Positions 41,635-51,291 of a stretch of 64,000 bases of DNA are shown one piece after another. A program made the position numbers and the translations under genes. Each line of letters starts with the position of its first letter. Positions within the stretch are counted from its first letter, which is position 1. Source of the DNA: Streptomyces orinoci (GTDB taxonomy: Bacteria; Actinomycetota; Actinomycetes; Streptomycetales; Streptomycetaceae); the NCBI RefSeq assembly GCF_003121295.1, contig NZ_PHNC01000029.1, positions 1,426,001-1,490,000 of the forward strand. Direction: 5' to 3'. Below the pieces are notes generated by a model, which worked only from the letters and a program-made list of their open reading frames with translations, made no database searches and had not been told where the DNA came from.

Positions 41635-42900
41635 TCAGCCATGCGCCGCGGGCGCCGCGGCACTGCGCCGCGCACGCCACAACTGCCACAGATGTCTTGC
41701 GCCCGGCCCGGCCAGCCGGGCCAGCATGGTGAGGAAGGGCTTGATGTCGTCCCGGGCCAGCCAGGCCAGCTCGGTGCCGCTGGCCCGCTCGGGAGCGTGC
41801 GGGGTGGTGTAGCCGCTGCGCCGGTAGGCGGCCAGCGCCGGCAGGTCGATGTTCTCCACCACAAAGCGGCGGCCCGCCAGTTGCTCCCCCTCGGGCACCC
41901 GGCGGCCGGTGAGGTCCAGGTGCTGGGCCCGGACCACATCGATGCCCGCCTCGTTCTCGAACAGCCGGAACTGGGCGCCCATCCGGGGGTTGAAGTCCAG
42001 CAGCTTGTAGCGGCCGTCCCGGCGGTCGAACCGCCAGTCCAGGTCGATGATCCCGCAGAAGCCGATCTGCTTGATGAACTGCGCGGCCAGGGCGGCCAGT
42101 TCGGGGTTGTCCACCACATAGGCGTGGGCGGTCATCCCGGCGTGCGGCGGCCAGGAGCGCACCTTGACGCCGGTGAACAGGGACAGCGGGGTGCTGTCCC
42201 GGTCGAAGTAGGCGTGCACGATCCAGTCCTCGGCGTGCTCGCGCGGCAGATACTCCTGGAGGATCACGGGGGGCGCCGGTCCCCATTCCCGGGCCAGCCA
42301 CAGCAGTTCACGGGCGCTGCCGATGCGGGTGGTGCCATGCACCGCGGGGCGCCGCCGCCGCTCGAAGGCCTCCCGGTTCTTGGCCACCACCGGAAAGGCC
42401 GCGGTACGGGCGTACTCCTCGATCTCGGCGTAGCAGGCGGGGTGCAGGGTGGCCGGGGTGGGCACCCCATGCTCCGTACACAGCTCGTACAGCCCCTGTT
42501 TGCTGGCCAGCCGGCGCGGCAACTCCCGTTCCACCGGCGAGAAGAGGAAGGCGGGCGCCAGCTCGGCGGAGTGCTCGGCGATCAGCACCGCCGCCTCCTC
42601 GTCGGTGGGCAGCAGCACCGCCCGGCGGCCGATCCGCTCACCGATCCGCAGCAGGCCGGCCACCAGCTCGGCCGGGTCCTCGGTGCCGGTGGTCGGCCAG
42701 ACGAAGCGGCCGGTCAGATAGCGGGAGAGCGCGGCCGGAGTCCAGCGGTCCTCGGTGATCGCATACATCGGGACCCCGAGTCTGCCGAGGCTGCGTATGG
42801 CGCCGACACCGCCGTGGTGCAGAGGATAGTCACCGAATTTCACGATGAGCCCCGGAACGGATCGGTCCGCCTCGGGCGCGCTCCTGCTCGCCACCAGCAC
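41635..42900 (-). CDS. ATP-grasp carboxylate-amine ligase-like protein
   Basis: The 421-residue ATP-grasp protein has a preATP-grasp domain (15-110, FGDYPLHHGGVGAIRSLG). The ATP-grasp region contains FPVVAKNREAFE, VILQEYLP and the magnesium-binding signature LLDFNPRMGAQFRLFE. It is related to D-aspartate-type and peptidyl ligases that act on carboxylates. The substrate is unknown. Its neighbours (flavoprotein, FAH) do not fix a pathway. A GTG start is used. Confidence 0.82.
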   Translation of the reverse strand: MLVASRSAPEADRSVPGLIVKFGDYPLHHGGVGAIRSLGRLGVPMYAITEDRWTPAALSRYLTGRFVWPTTGTEDPAELVAGLLRIGERIGRRAVLLPTDEEAAVLIAEHSAELAPAFLFSPVERELPRRLASKQGLYELCTEHGVPTPATLHPACYAEIEEYARTAAFPVVAKNREAFERRRRPAVHGTTRIGSARELLWLAREWGPAPPVILQEYLPREHAEDWIVHAYFDRDSTPLSLFTGVKVRSWPPHAGMTAHAYVVDNPELAALAAQFIKQIGFCGIIDLDWRFDRRDGRYKLLDFNPRMGAQFRLFENEAGIDVVRAQHLDLTGRRVPEGEQLAGRRFVVENIDLPALAAYRRSGYTTPHAPERASGTELAWLARDDIKPFLTMLARLAGPGARHLWQLWRARRSAAAPAAHG

Positions 42901-43042
42901 CCCCCATGGCCACCCAGCCTCAGCGGCCCCCCACTGTGTGTGACCCGACTTAGGACGCTACTTCGGAATCATCGCCTCCAGCAAGGAGTTACCGGACATT
43001 GCCCTACCTTTTCCCACCTCCGGGGCAGGCCCCGAACATCTC

Positions 43043-43070
43043 TTGCCCGCCCGCCGACAGCACGTAGTGT
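43043..43070 (+). promoter_or_regulatory. candidate promoter for fumarylacetoacetase
   Basis: A -35-like TTGCCC (43043-43048) and a -10-like TAGTGT (43065-43070) are 16 bases apart and about 70 bases before the gene start, in the 237-bp divergent interval. Confidence 0.35.
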
Positions 43071-43137
43071 TTGGCGCAAGTGGAACCCGTCCACGGCCGC
43101 CAGGAGCACCCCAGGAGAAGGCGAGGCAGAAACCCCC

Positions 43138-44304
43138 ATGCCCGAGCACATCCCCAGCGAGCTGCCCGAAGGCGACCCCTTCGGCGCGGACACCCTTCCG
43201 TATGGCGTCTTCACCACCCCCGACGCCCCGGACCACCCCCGCATCGGCGTCCGTTACGGCGCCCATGTGCTGGACGCGGCGGCAGCCGCCGCGGAGCATG
43301 GCTCGGCCTACGCCGACCTGCTGGACCAGCCGGTGCTCAACCCGCTGCTGGCCGCGGGCCGTCCGGTCTGGCAGGCGGTACGCGCCGAGGTCCGCACCTG
43401 GCTGGACGGGCCGCACTTCCATCCGCTGTCCGAGGTGACCCTGCATCTGCCCTTCGAGGTCGCCGACTATGTGGACTTCTACGCCAGCGAGCACCACGCC
43501 ACCAATGTGGGGCGCATCTTCCGGCCGAACGCGGAGGCGCTGACCCCCAACTGGAAGCATCTGCCCATCGGTTACCACGGGCGGGCCGGCACGGTGGTGG
43601 TCTCCGGGACGGATGTGGTGCGCCCGCTGGGCCAGCGCAAGGCGCCGGCCGACGAGCGCCCCTCCTTCGGGCCCTGCGCCAAGCTGGACATCGAGGCCGA
43701 GGTGGGCTTTGTGGTGGGCACCCCCGCCCCCGCCAACACCCCGGTGCCGCTGGGGGACTTCAGGGAGCATGTCTTCGGCGTCTGCCTGGTCAACGACTGG
43801 TCGGCGCGGGACATCCAGCAGTGGGAGTACGTCCCCCTGGGTCCGTTCCTGGGCAAGTCCTTCGCGACCTCGGTGTCCGCCTGGATCACCCCGCTGGACG
43901 CCTTTGACACGGCCCGTACGGCGCCGCCGGAGCGGACCCACCCACTGCTGCCCTACCTGGACGACTCGGCCGCCGAGCCGGGCGGGATCGACATCCGGCT
44001 GGAGGTCAGCATCAATGGCGAGGTGATCACCCGCCCGCCGTTCGCCTCCATGTACTGGACGGCGGCCCAGCAGCTGGCCCATATGACCATCAACGGCGCC
44101 TCGTTGCGCACCGGGGACTTCTACGCCTCCGGCACGGTGAGCGGTCCCGGGGAGGACCAGGTGGGCTGTCTGCTGGAACTCACCAAGGGCAAGGGGCCCT
44201 ACCTGGCGGATGGTGACGAGGTCGTCATCACGGGCTGGGCGCCGGGGCCGAACGGCTCGCGCATCGGCCTGGGCGAGGTCACCGGCCGAATCATCGCCGG
44301 GTAG
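43138..44304 (+). CDS. fahA: fumarylacetoacetase
   Basis: The roughly 388-residue enzyme hydrolyses fumarylacetoacetate to fumarate and acetoacetate, the last step of tyrosine catabolism. Visible features are the N-terminal FAH domain, the catalytic region DYVDFYASEHHATNVGRIFRP and metal-binding residues in LDIEAEVGFVVG and VNDWSARDIQQWE. The C-terminal TRPPFASMYWTAAQQLAHM and GDEVVITGWAPG close the hydrolase fold. The ATG follows GGAGAAGG. The long frame open upstream from 41518 is a shadow. Confidence 0.94.
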   Translation: MPEHIPSELPEGDPFGADTLPYGVFTTPDAPDHPRIGVRYGAHVLDAAAAAAEHGSAYADLLDQPVLNPLLAAGRPVWQAVRAEVRTWLDGPHFHPLSEVTLHLPFEVADYVDFYASEHHATNVGRIFRPNAEALTPNWKHLPIGYHGRAGTVVVSGTDVVRPLGQRKAPADERPSFGPCAKLDIEAEVGFVVGTPAPANTPVPLGDFREHVFGVCLVNDWSARDIQQWEYVPLGPFLGKSFATSVSAWITPLDAFDTARTAPPERTHPLLPYLDDSAAEPGGIDIRLEVSINGEVITRPPFASMYWTAAQQLAHMTINGASLRTGDFYASGTVSGPGEDQVGCLLELTKGKGPYLADGDEVVITGWAPGPNGSRIGLGEVTGRIIAG

Positions 44305-44315
44305 ATCGCCGGGTA

Positions 44316-44372
44316 AGGGGCGGGTGGGCGGGCGGAACAACGCCCCGCAGGGGCGTGCCCACCCACCCACCG
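44316..44372. terminator. terminator between fahA and nuoN; GC-rich repeat
   Basis: The inner hairpin ACGCCCC-GCA-GGGGCGT (44340-44356) is flanked by GGGTGGGC/GCCCACCC-type arms. It lies between the convergent stops of fahA and nuoN. A similar word set (GGCGGGCGGGTGGGCGTA then CGCCCCCGGAGGGGCGTG) occurs at about 40277-40320, so this is also a recurring intergenic element. Confidence 0.6.
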
Positions 44373-44379
44373 TCAGGCG

Positions 44380-46032
44380 TCAGCGAACGAACACCCCGGC
44401 CTGCCCGGCCAGGTTGAGGAAGTACTGGGGGGCGACACCCAGCACAACGGTGACAACAACCCCCACTCCAATGGCCGTTGAGGTCAGCAGACTCGGCACC
44501 GCCACCGAAGGCCCGCCCTCCTCCGGCGCATTGAAGAACATCAGCACAATCACCCGGATATAGAAGAACGCAGCGATCGCCGAGGACACCACACCCACGA
44601 TCACCAACGGCACCGCACCCCCCTGCGCCGCCGCCTTGAACACCGCGAACTTCCCGGCGAAGCCACTGGTCAGCGGAATGCCCGCAAAGGCCAGCAGGAA
44701 TACCGCGAACACCGCCGCCACCAGCGGCGAACGGCGCCCAAGACCGGCCCACTTGGACAGCTGGGTGGCCTCCCCGCCCGCGTCCCGCACCAGCGTCACC
44801 ACCGCGAACGCCCCCAGCGTCACAAAGGAGTACGCGGCCAGATAGAACATCACCGAGGAGATGCCCTCCGGCCGGGTGGCCACCACCCCGGTGAGGATGA
44901 AACCGGCGTGCGCCACCGAGGAGTAGGCCAGCAGCCGCTTGACATCGGTCTGGGTCACCGCGACCACCGCGCCGAAGAGCATGGTGACAATGGCCACGCC
45001 CCACATCACCGGCCGCCAGTCCCACCGCATTCCGGGCAGCACCACATAGAGCAGCCGCAACAGCGCGCCAAAGGCGGCCACCTTGGTGGCGGCGGCCATA
45101 AAGCCGGTGACCGGGGTGGGCGCGCCCTGGTAGACGTCCGGGGTCCACATATGGAACGGCACCGCACCCACCTTGAACAGCAGCCCCATCAGCACCATGG
45201 CGCCGCCGATCAGCAGCAGCGCATCATTGCCCATGGTCTGGGCCAGCACCGGATCGACCGTCCGTACCGTCCCATTGACCACATCGGCGATGCCGGAGTA
45301 CGTCACCGTGCCCGCATAGCCATAGAGCAGGGCGATGCCGAACAGCAGAATGGCCGAGGCGAAGGCGCCCAGCAGGAAGTACTTCACCGCCGCCTCCTGG
45401 GACAGCAGCCGCTGCCGCCGGGCCAGGGCGCACAGCACATACAGCGGCAGCGAGAAGACCTCCAGCGCCACAAACAGGGTCAGCAGATCGTTGGCCGCCG
45501 GGAAGACCAGCATTCCGGCCACCGCGAACAGCATCAGCGGAAAGACCTCGGTGGTGGTCCAGCCCGCCTTCACCGCGGCCCGCTCCGCCTCGCCGCCGGG
45601 CACCGCGGCCGGCTGGGCGGCGAAGGAGTCCACCGGGCGGCCATGCGCGGCAGGGTCCAGCCGCCGCTCGCCGAAGGTGAACGCTGCCACCAGGGCCACC
45701 AGCAGCACCGTGCCCTGGAGGAACAGCGCCGGGCCGTCCACCGCCACCGCGCCCATCGCCGCCGGGTGCGCCTTGTCGGTGGCATAGCCGCCGGCCGCCA
45801 GGGCCACCACCGCCGCGAAGGCGGCCGCCAGCCCCACCAGGGCCACCATCAGCTGCGCCGGGTGCCGCAGCCGACGCGGCAGAAAGGCGTCCACCAGGAT
45901 GCCCAGCACCGCCGCGCCCAGCACAATCAGCACCGGTGACAGCTGGCCGTACTCGATATGGGGGGCCGGAATCCTCTTCGGGGCGTCGGCCGCCGTCATC
46001 CACAGGCTGTGGACAGTTGCCGCGCTGCTCAC
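44380..46032 (-). CDS. nuoN: NADH-quinone oxidoreductase subunit N
   Basis: The roughly 550-residue antiporter-type subunit has about 14 helices and the motifs LFVALEVFSLPLYVLCALAR, LLFKVGAVPFHMWTPDVYQG, FMAAATKVAAFGA and TDVKRLLAYSSVAHAGFILTG. The GTG at 46032 overlaps the nuoM stop (GTGA) and starts VSSAATVHSLW as in relatives. It is the last gene of the operon and is followed by a convergent terminator. Confidence 0.94.
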   Translation of the reverse strand: MSSAATVHSLWMTAADAPKRIPAPHIEYGQLSPVLIVLGAAVLGILVDAFLPRRLRHPAQLMVALVGLAAAFAAVVALAAGGYATDKAHPAAMGAVAVDGPALFLQGTVLLVALVAAFTFGERRLDPAAHGRPVDSFAAQPAAVPGGEAERAAVKAGWTTTEVFPLMLFAVAGMLVFPAANDLLTLFVALEVFSLPLYVLCALARRQRLLSQEAAVKYFLLGAFASAILLFGIALLYGYAGTVTYSGIADVVNGTVRTVDPVLAQTMGNDALLLIGGAMVLMGLLFKVGAVPFHMWTPDVYQGAPTPVTGFMAAATKVAAFGALLRLLYVVLPGMRWDWRPVMWGVAIVTMLFGAVVAVTQTDVKRLLAYSSVAHAGFILTGVVATRPEGISSVMFYLAAYSFVTLGAFAVVTLVRDAGGEATQLSKWAGLGRRSPLVAAVFAVFLLAFAGIPLTSGFAGKFAVFKAAAQGGAVPLVIVGVVSSAIAAFFYIRVIVLMFFNAPEEGGPSVAVPSLLTSTAIGVGVVVTVVLGVAPQYFLNLAGQAGVFVR

Positions 46033-47642
46033 TTGGCGACCTCCGCATCGGTCAGGGGGACATCGGGCCGGGGATCGGTCCGGGAGACCTGGGACATGGT
46101 GTGCTCCACCGCCGGGTTGACGATCCTGGTCAGCGGCTTGGGGTAGACGCCCAGGAAGAGCAGCAGGGCGATCAGCGGTGCCACCACGGCCAGTTCGCGC
46201 ACCCGCAGGTCCGGCATGGCGCGTACCGGCTCCTTCAGCGGGCCGGTCATGGTGCGCTGGTAGAGCACCAGCACATAGAGCGCGGCCAGCACAATGCCCA
46301 GGGTGGCGATGCCCCCGGCCACCGGATAGCGGCTGAAGGTGCCCACCAGCACCAGGAATTCGGAGACAAAGGGCGCCAGACCGGGCAGTGAGAGGGTGGC
46401 CAGACCGGCCACCAGGAAGGTGCCCGCCAGCACCGGCGCCACCTTCTGCACCCCGCCGTAGTCGGCGATCAGCCGGGAGCCGCGCCGGGAGATCAGGAAG
46501 CCTGCGATCAGCATCAACGCGGCCGTGGAAATACCGTGGTTGACCATATAGAGGGTGGCGCCGCTCTGGCCCTGGGTGGTCATGGCGAAGACGCCCAGGA
46601 TGATGAAGCCGAAGTGGGAGATCGAGGCATAGGCGATCAGCCGCTTGATGTCCCGCTGGGCGACCGCCAGCAGGGCACCGTAGAGGATGCTCACCAGCGC
46701 CAGCACCACGATCACCGGAGTGGCCCACTTGGACGCGGCCGGGAAGAGCTGAAGGCAGAACCGCAGCATGGCGAAGGTGCCCACCTTGTCCACCACCGCG
46801 GTGATCAGCACCGCCACCGGGGCGGTGGACTCGCCCATGGCGCCCGGCAGCCAGGTGTGCAGCGGCCAGAGCGGCGCCTTGACCGCGAAGGCGAAGAAGA
46901 AGCCCAGGAACAGGGCACGTTCGGTGGTGGTGGCCAGTTGCAGCCGCCCGGCGGCCCGGGCCTGGACGATCTCGGTCAGCGAGAAGGTGCCATGGCCCAG
47001 CTGGCCGGCGGTCACCGCGTACAGCCCGATCACCGCGGCCAGCATGATCAGACCGCCGGCCAGGTTGTAGAGCAGGAACTTCACCGCCGCGTGCGAGCGC
47101 CGGTCGGCCGCCTCCTGCTCCGGCCGCTGCCCGGCCCGGTCCCCGAAGCCGCCGATGAGGAAGTACATCGGGACCAGCATGGCCTCGAAGAACAGATAGA
47201 ACAGAAAGACATCGGTGGCCTCGAAGGCCATCACCACCATGGCTTCCACCAGCAGGATCAGCGCGAAGAAGCCCTGGGTGGGCCGCCAGCGCCGGTTGGG
47301 CTCGGCGCCCTCCAGCACATCCGCGTCATGCCAGCCGGCCAGGATGACAAAGGGCACCAGCACCGCGGTCAGCCCGATCAGGGCCACCGCGATGCCGTCC
47401 ACGCCCAGTTGGTAGCGGACCCCGAAGTCGGCGATCCAGGCGTGGGATTCGGTCAGCTGGAAGGCCCGGCCGGAGCCGGGGTCGAAGCGGACCAGCTGGG
47501 CCGCCGCCAGGCCCAGGGTGGCCAGGGCGAAGGCCAGGGCCAGCCACTTGGCGGCACTTCGCCGGGCGGCGGGCATCGCGGCGGTGGCGACCGCGCCCAC
47601 CGCCGGAATGGCCGCCGTGGCCGTAAGCAACGGGAAGGACAT
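46029..47642 (-). CDS. nuoM: NADH-quinone oxidoreductase subunit M
   Basis: The 537-residue antiporter-type subunit has FYLFFEAMLVPMYFLIGGFG, KAPLWPLHTWLPGAMGESTAP and QRDIKRLIAYASISHFGFIILG. Unlike the second-copy NuoM2 there is no insertion before the last motif. It is the middle proton channel of the membrane arm. Confidence 0.95.
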   Translation of the reverse strand: MSFPLLTATAAIPAVGAVATAAMPAARRSAAKWLALAFALATLGLAAAQLVRFDPGSGRAFQLTESHAWIADFGVRYQLGVDGIAVALIGLTAVLVPFVILAGWHDADVLEGAEPNRRWRPTQGFFALILLVEAMVVMAFEATDVFLFYLFFEAMLVPMYFLIGGFGDRAGQRPEQEAADRRSHAAVKFLLYNLAGGLIMLAAVIGLYAVTAGQLGHGTFSLTEIVQARAAGRLQLATTTERALFLGFFFAFAVKAPLWPLHTWLPGAMGESTAPVAVLITAVVDKVGTFAMLRFCLQLFPAASKWATPVIVVLALVSILYGALLAVAQRDIKRLIAYASISHFGFIILGVFAMTTQGQSGATLYMVNHGISTAALMLIAGFLISRRGSRLIADYGGVQKVAPVLAGTFLVAGLATLSLPGLAPFVSEFLVLVGTFSRYPVAGGIATLGIVLAALYVLVLYQRTMTGPLKEPVRAMPDLRVRELAVVAPLIALLLFLGVYPKPLTRIVNPAVEHTMSQVSRTDPRPDVPLTDAEVAK

Positions 47643-47645
47643 CGG

Positions 47646-49577
47646 TCACACCGCCCTCATCAGCAGGGTCGCGGCGATCAGCACCGCCGCGCCGCCGAAC
47701 ATCGACACCGCGTACGACCGGGCATAGCCGTTCTGCAGCCGTCGCAGCAGGCCGGAGAGGCCGCCCACCGAGACGGCGGTGCCATGCACCAGCCCGTCCA
47801 CCAGCTTGTGGTCGATCTCCACCAGGCCGCGGGTCAGCTGTCCGCCGCCGCGCACCAGCACCACATGGTTGAAGTCGTCCTGGCCCAGGTCGCGGCGGGC
47901 CAGCCGGGTGAGCACCGAGCCACGCGGCGGGACCACCGGCACCGGGGCCCGTCCGTACTGCGCCCAGGCCAGCGCCACACCCAGCACCAGCACCGCCAGG
48001 GTGGCCCCGGTCACCGCGGCCGCGCTCACCGGGGAGTGGCCCTCGCTGTGCCCGGTCACCGGCTCAAGCCATTTGACGAAGGCGTCATTGACGCTGAACA
48101 GGCCGCCCGCGAGGACCGACCCCAGGGCCAGCACCACCATGGGGATGGTCATCACCTTGGGAGACTCATGCGGGTGTGGCAACTCCCCCGTGTGCGCGGC
48201 CGGTTCGGCGCTGGGCTCCTGCGGGGACGGGGGCTTGCGCCAGCGCTCCTCGCCGAAGAAGGTCAGCAGCATCACCCGGGTCATGTAGTACGCGGTGATG
48301 GCCGCGCCCAGCAGTGCTGCGCCGCCCAGGATCCAGCCCTCGGTGCCGCCCTTGGCGAAGGCCGCCTCGATGATCTTGTCCTTGGAGAAGAACCCGGACA
48401 GCCCCGGGAAGCCGATGATGGCCAGATAGCCCAGCCCGAAGGTGATGAAGGTGACCGGCATGTACTTGCGCAGACCGCCGTAACGGCGCATGTCCACCTC
48501 GTCGTTCATGCCGTGCATCACCGACCCGGCACCGAGGAAGAGACCGGCCTTGAAGAAGCCATGGGTCACCAGGTGCATGATCCCGAAGACATAGCCGATG
48601 GGGCCCAGCCCGGCGGCCAGCACCATATAGCCGATCTGGGACATGGTGGACCCGGCCAGCGCCTTTTTGATGTCGTCCTTGGCGCAACCGACGATGGCAC
48701 CGAAGAGCAGGGTGACCGCGCCCACCGTGACCACCGCCAGCTGGGCGTCCGGCGCCCCTTCGAAGAGCGGCCCGGAGCGGGTGATCAGATACACCCCGGC
48801 GGTGACCATGGTGGCGGCGTGGATCAGGGCGGAGACCGGGGTGGGGCCCTCCATGGCGTCCCCGAGCCAGCTCTGCAGCGGCACCTGGGCCGACTTGCCG
48901 CAGGCCGCCAGCAACAGCAGCAGCGCGATCGCGGTCAGCCTGCCCTCGCCGGTACGGTCCGCGCCGGCCAGCACCGGCTGGAAAGCGAAGGTGCCGAAGG
49001 TGGTGAACAGCAGCATGATGGCGATCGACAGCCCCATGTCACCGACCCGGTTGACCAGGAACGCCTTCTTGGCGGCGGTGGCCGCGCTGGGCTTGTGCTG
49101 CCAGAAGCCGATCAGCAGATACGAGGCCAGGCCCACCCCTTCCCAACCGGCGTAGAGCAGCAGGTAGTTGTTGGCGGTGACCAGCAGCAGCATGGCGGCC
49201 AGAAAGAGATTGAGATAGCCGAAGAACCGCCGCGGGCGCGCGTCATGCGCCATATAGCCGATCGAGTAGAGGTGGATCAGCGATCCCACTCCGGTGATCA
49301 GCAGGACAAAGGTCATCGACAACTGGTCCAGCTGGAAGCCGATATCGGCGCGGAAGCCGCCGACCGGCACCCACTGGAAGACCGTCACCCGCAGGGTGCG
49401 GTCGTCCGCCGAGCGGCCCAGCAGACCGGCGAAGAGCACCACGCCGATGACAAAGGACGCCGCCGCCAGCAGGGTGCCCAGCCAGGGCCCGATCCGGTCC
49501 AGCCGCCGCCCGCCGCACAGCAGCACCGCCGCGCCCAACAGCGGTACCAGGACCAGCAGTCCAATGAGGTTCTCCAC
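47646..49577 (-). CDS. nuoL: NADH-quinone oxidoreductase subunit L
   Basis: The 643-residue distal proton pump has NYLLLYAGWEGVGLASYLLIGFW, KSAQVPLQSWLGDAMEGPTP, SALIHAATMVTAGVY and DDIKKALAGSTMSQIGYM, and a C-terminal helix. A charged loop (EERWRKPPSPQEPSAEPAA) near residue 430 is extended compared with E. coli NuoL. A GTG start 12 bases after the nuoK stop is used. Confidence 0.95.
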   Translation of the reverse strand: MENLIGLLVLVPLLGAAVLLCGGRRLDRIGPWLGTLLAAASFVIGVVLFAGLLGRSADDRTLRVTVFQWVPVGGFRADIGFQLDQLSMTFVLLITGVGSLIHLYSIGYMAHDARPRRFFGYLNLFLAAMLLLVTANNYLLLYAGWEGVGLASYLLIGFWQHKPSAATAAKKAFLVNRVGDMGLSIAIMLLFTTFGTFAFQPVLAGADRTGEGRLTAIALLLLLAACGKSAQVPLQSWLGDAMEGPTPVSALIHAATMVTAGVYLITRSGPLFEGAPDAQLAVVTVGAVTLLFGAIVGCAKDDIKKALAGSTMSQIGYMVLAAGLGPIGYVFGIMHLVTHGFFKAGLFLGAGSVMHGMNDEVDMRRYGGLRKYMPVTFITFGLGYLAIIGFPGLSGFFSKDKIIEAAFAKGGTEGWILGGAALLGAAITAYYMTRVMLLTFFGEERWRKPPSPQEPSAEPAAHTGELPHPHESPKVMTIPMVVLALGSVLAGGLFSVNDAFVKWLEPVTGHSEGHSPVSAAAVTGATLAVLVLGVALAWAQYGRAPVPVVPPRGSVLTRLARRDLGQDDFNHVVLVRGGGQLTRGLVEIDHKLVDGLVHGTAVSVGGLSGLLRRLQNGYARSYAVSMFGGAAVLIAATLLMRAV

Positions 49578-49589
49578 GTCAGCGTCCCC

Positions 49590-49889
49590 TTACAGCTTCA
49601 GCAGACTGGCGTCATCGACCGAGGCCGAGCGGCGGGCGCGGAAGACCGAGACGATGATCGCCAGGCCGATCACGACCTCGGCGGCGGCCACCATCATGGT
49701 GAAGAAGGCGAAGATCTGGCCGTCCAGATTGCCGTGCATCCGGGAGAAGGTGACAAACGCCAGATTGCAGGCGTTGAGCATCAGCTCCACACACATAAAG
49801 ACGACGATCGCGTTCCGCCGGATCAGCACCCCCACGCCACCGATGGTGAACAACAGGGCGGAGAGATAGAGGTAGTTGACGGGGTTCAC
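49590..49889 (-). CDS. nuoK: NADH-quinone oxidoreductase subunit K
   Basis: The 99-residue three-helix subunit has IRRNAIVVFMCVELMLNACN and FFTMMVAAAEVVIGLAIIV, carrying the buried glutamates. Its length is normal for the family. The GTG start overlaps the nuoJ stop by four bases. Confidence 0.95.
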   Translation of the reverse strand: MNPVNYLYLSALLFTIGGVGVLIRRNAIVVFMCVELMLNACNLAFVTFSRMHGNLDGQIFAFFTMMVAAAEVVIGLAIIVSVFRARRSASVDDASLLKL

Positions 49890-50707
49890 CGGCCGGCTCC
49901 CTTCTGCCGCTCGCCATTGCCGCGCGCCAGATATTTACGCGACCCCTGCTCCAGCGCCGCCAGATCCTCCAGCGCCTTCTCCGAGACATCCCGGACCTGG
50001 CCCCGGGCCCGCAGGGTGGGGCTCACACTGAGCTCGGCGGGGGTGCCGTCGGGCAGCAGGGCCGGCACATCCACCGCGTTGTGCCGGGCATAGGTGCCGG
50101 GGGCGGGCAGCGGGGTGATGTGCTCCCCCTTGCGCACCCGCTCCTCGGAAAGCCGGCGCTGGGTGGGGGCCGGTTCGGTGCGCTCCCGGTGGGTGAGCAC
50201 CATGGCGCCCACCGCCGCGGTGATCAGCAGCGCACCGGTGATCTCGAAGGCGAAGACATAGCGGGTGAAGATCAGGGCCGCCAGACCCTCCACATTCCCA
50301 CCGGAGTTGGCCTGGCCCAGACCGTTGAAGTGGTGCAGTGCGGCATTGCCGATCCCGGCGAACAGCAGGACGGCGAAGCCCAGTCCGCACAGCCCGGCCA
50401 GCAGGCGCTGGCCCCGGATGGTCTCCCGCAGCGAGTCGGCGGCCGTCACGCCCACCAGCATCACCACAAACAGGAAGAGCATCATCACCGCGCCGGTGTA
50501 GACCACGATCTGTGCGATGCCCAGGAAATAGGCCCCGTTGGCCAGGTAGAACACCGCCAGCACGATCATGGTCCCGGCCAGCGAGAGGGCGCTGTGCACG
50601 GCCCGCCGCATCAGCACCGTGGCCAGCGCGCCACCGGTGGCCACCACCGCCAGGACCCAGAACTGGACCGCCTCACCGGTGGAGGTCAGCGAGGAAGCGG
50701 TGCTCAT
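49886..50707 (-). CDS. nuoJ: NADH-quinone oxidoreductase subunit J
   Basis: The 273-residue protein has five helices with YFLGIAQIVVYTGAVMMLFLFVVMLVG. It ends in an extra cytoplasmic tail of about 100 residues after VLTHRERTEPAP. Its ATG overlaps the nuoI stop by four bases. Confidence 0.95.
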   Translation of the reverse strand: MSTASSLTSTGEAVQFWVLAVVATGGALATVLMRRAVHSALSLAGTMIVLAVFYLANGAYFLGIAQIVVYTGAVMMLFLFVVMLVGVTAADSLRETIRGQRLLAGLCGLGFAVLLFAGIGNAALHHFNGLGQANSGGNVEGLAALIFTRYVFAFEITGALLITAAVGAMVLTHRERTEPAPTQRRLSEERVRKGEHITPLPAPGTYARHNAVDVPALLPDGTPAELSVSPTLRARGQVRDVSEKALEDLAALEQGSRKYLARGNGERQKGAGR

Positions 50708-51291
50708 GCCTCCACCCCTTCCCCGGCGGGCCGTTCACCCTTGCTGACGGCCACCTGGCGGACCGTGCCGGGCGCCGCCTCGGTCACCAGCCCCCGGTAG
50801 TAGTCCTGTTCGGTCATTCCGGGATAGATGGCGTGCGGGGCGTCCACCATGCCCTCCTCCAGGCCCGCCAGCAGCTCCTCCTTGGTGTAGATCAGCGACT
50901 CCCGGCTGCGGTCGGCCAGTTCGTACTCATTGGTCATGGTCAGCGCGCGGGTCGGGCACGCCTCCACACACAGGCCGCACAGGATGCAGCGCAGATAGTT
51001 GATCTGGTAGACCCGGCCGTACCGCTCGCCCGGCGAGTAGCGCTCCTCGGGGGTGTTGTCCGCGCCCTCCACATAGATGGCGTCCGCCGGGCAGGCCCAG
51101 GCACACAGCTCGCAGCCGATGCACTTCTCCAGGCCGTCCGGATGCCGGTTGAGCTGGTGGCGGCCGTGGAAGCGCGGCGCGGTGGGCTTCTTGTACTCCG
51201 GATACTGCTCGGTGAGGCGCTTTTTGAAGATGTCCTTGAAGGTCACGCCGAACCCGGCCACCGGGTTCAGGCGGGAGTGCTCAGCGGGCAC
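50704..51291 (-). CDS. nuoI: NADH-quinone oxidoreductase subunit I
   Basis: The roughly 195-residue ferredoxin-like subunit has CIGCELCAWACPADAIYVEG and CILCGLCVEACPTRAL for clusters N6a and N6b. The GTG at 51291 has AGGAGG with 6-base spacing. GTG 51297 lies too close to that RBS. Start and nuoH stop overlap by 11 bases. Confidence 0.93.
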   Translation of the reverse strand: MPAEHSRLNPVAGFGVTFKDIFKKRLTEQYPEYKKPTAPRFHGRHQLNRHPDGLEKCIGCELCAWACPADAIYVEGADNTPEERYSPGERYGRVYQINYLRCILCGLCVEACPTRALTMTNEYELADRSRESLIYTKEELLAGLEEGMVDAPHAIYPGMTEQDYYRGLVTEAAPGTVRQVAVSKGERPAGEGVEA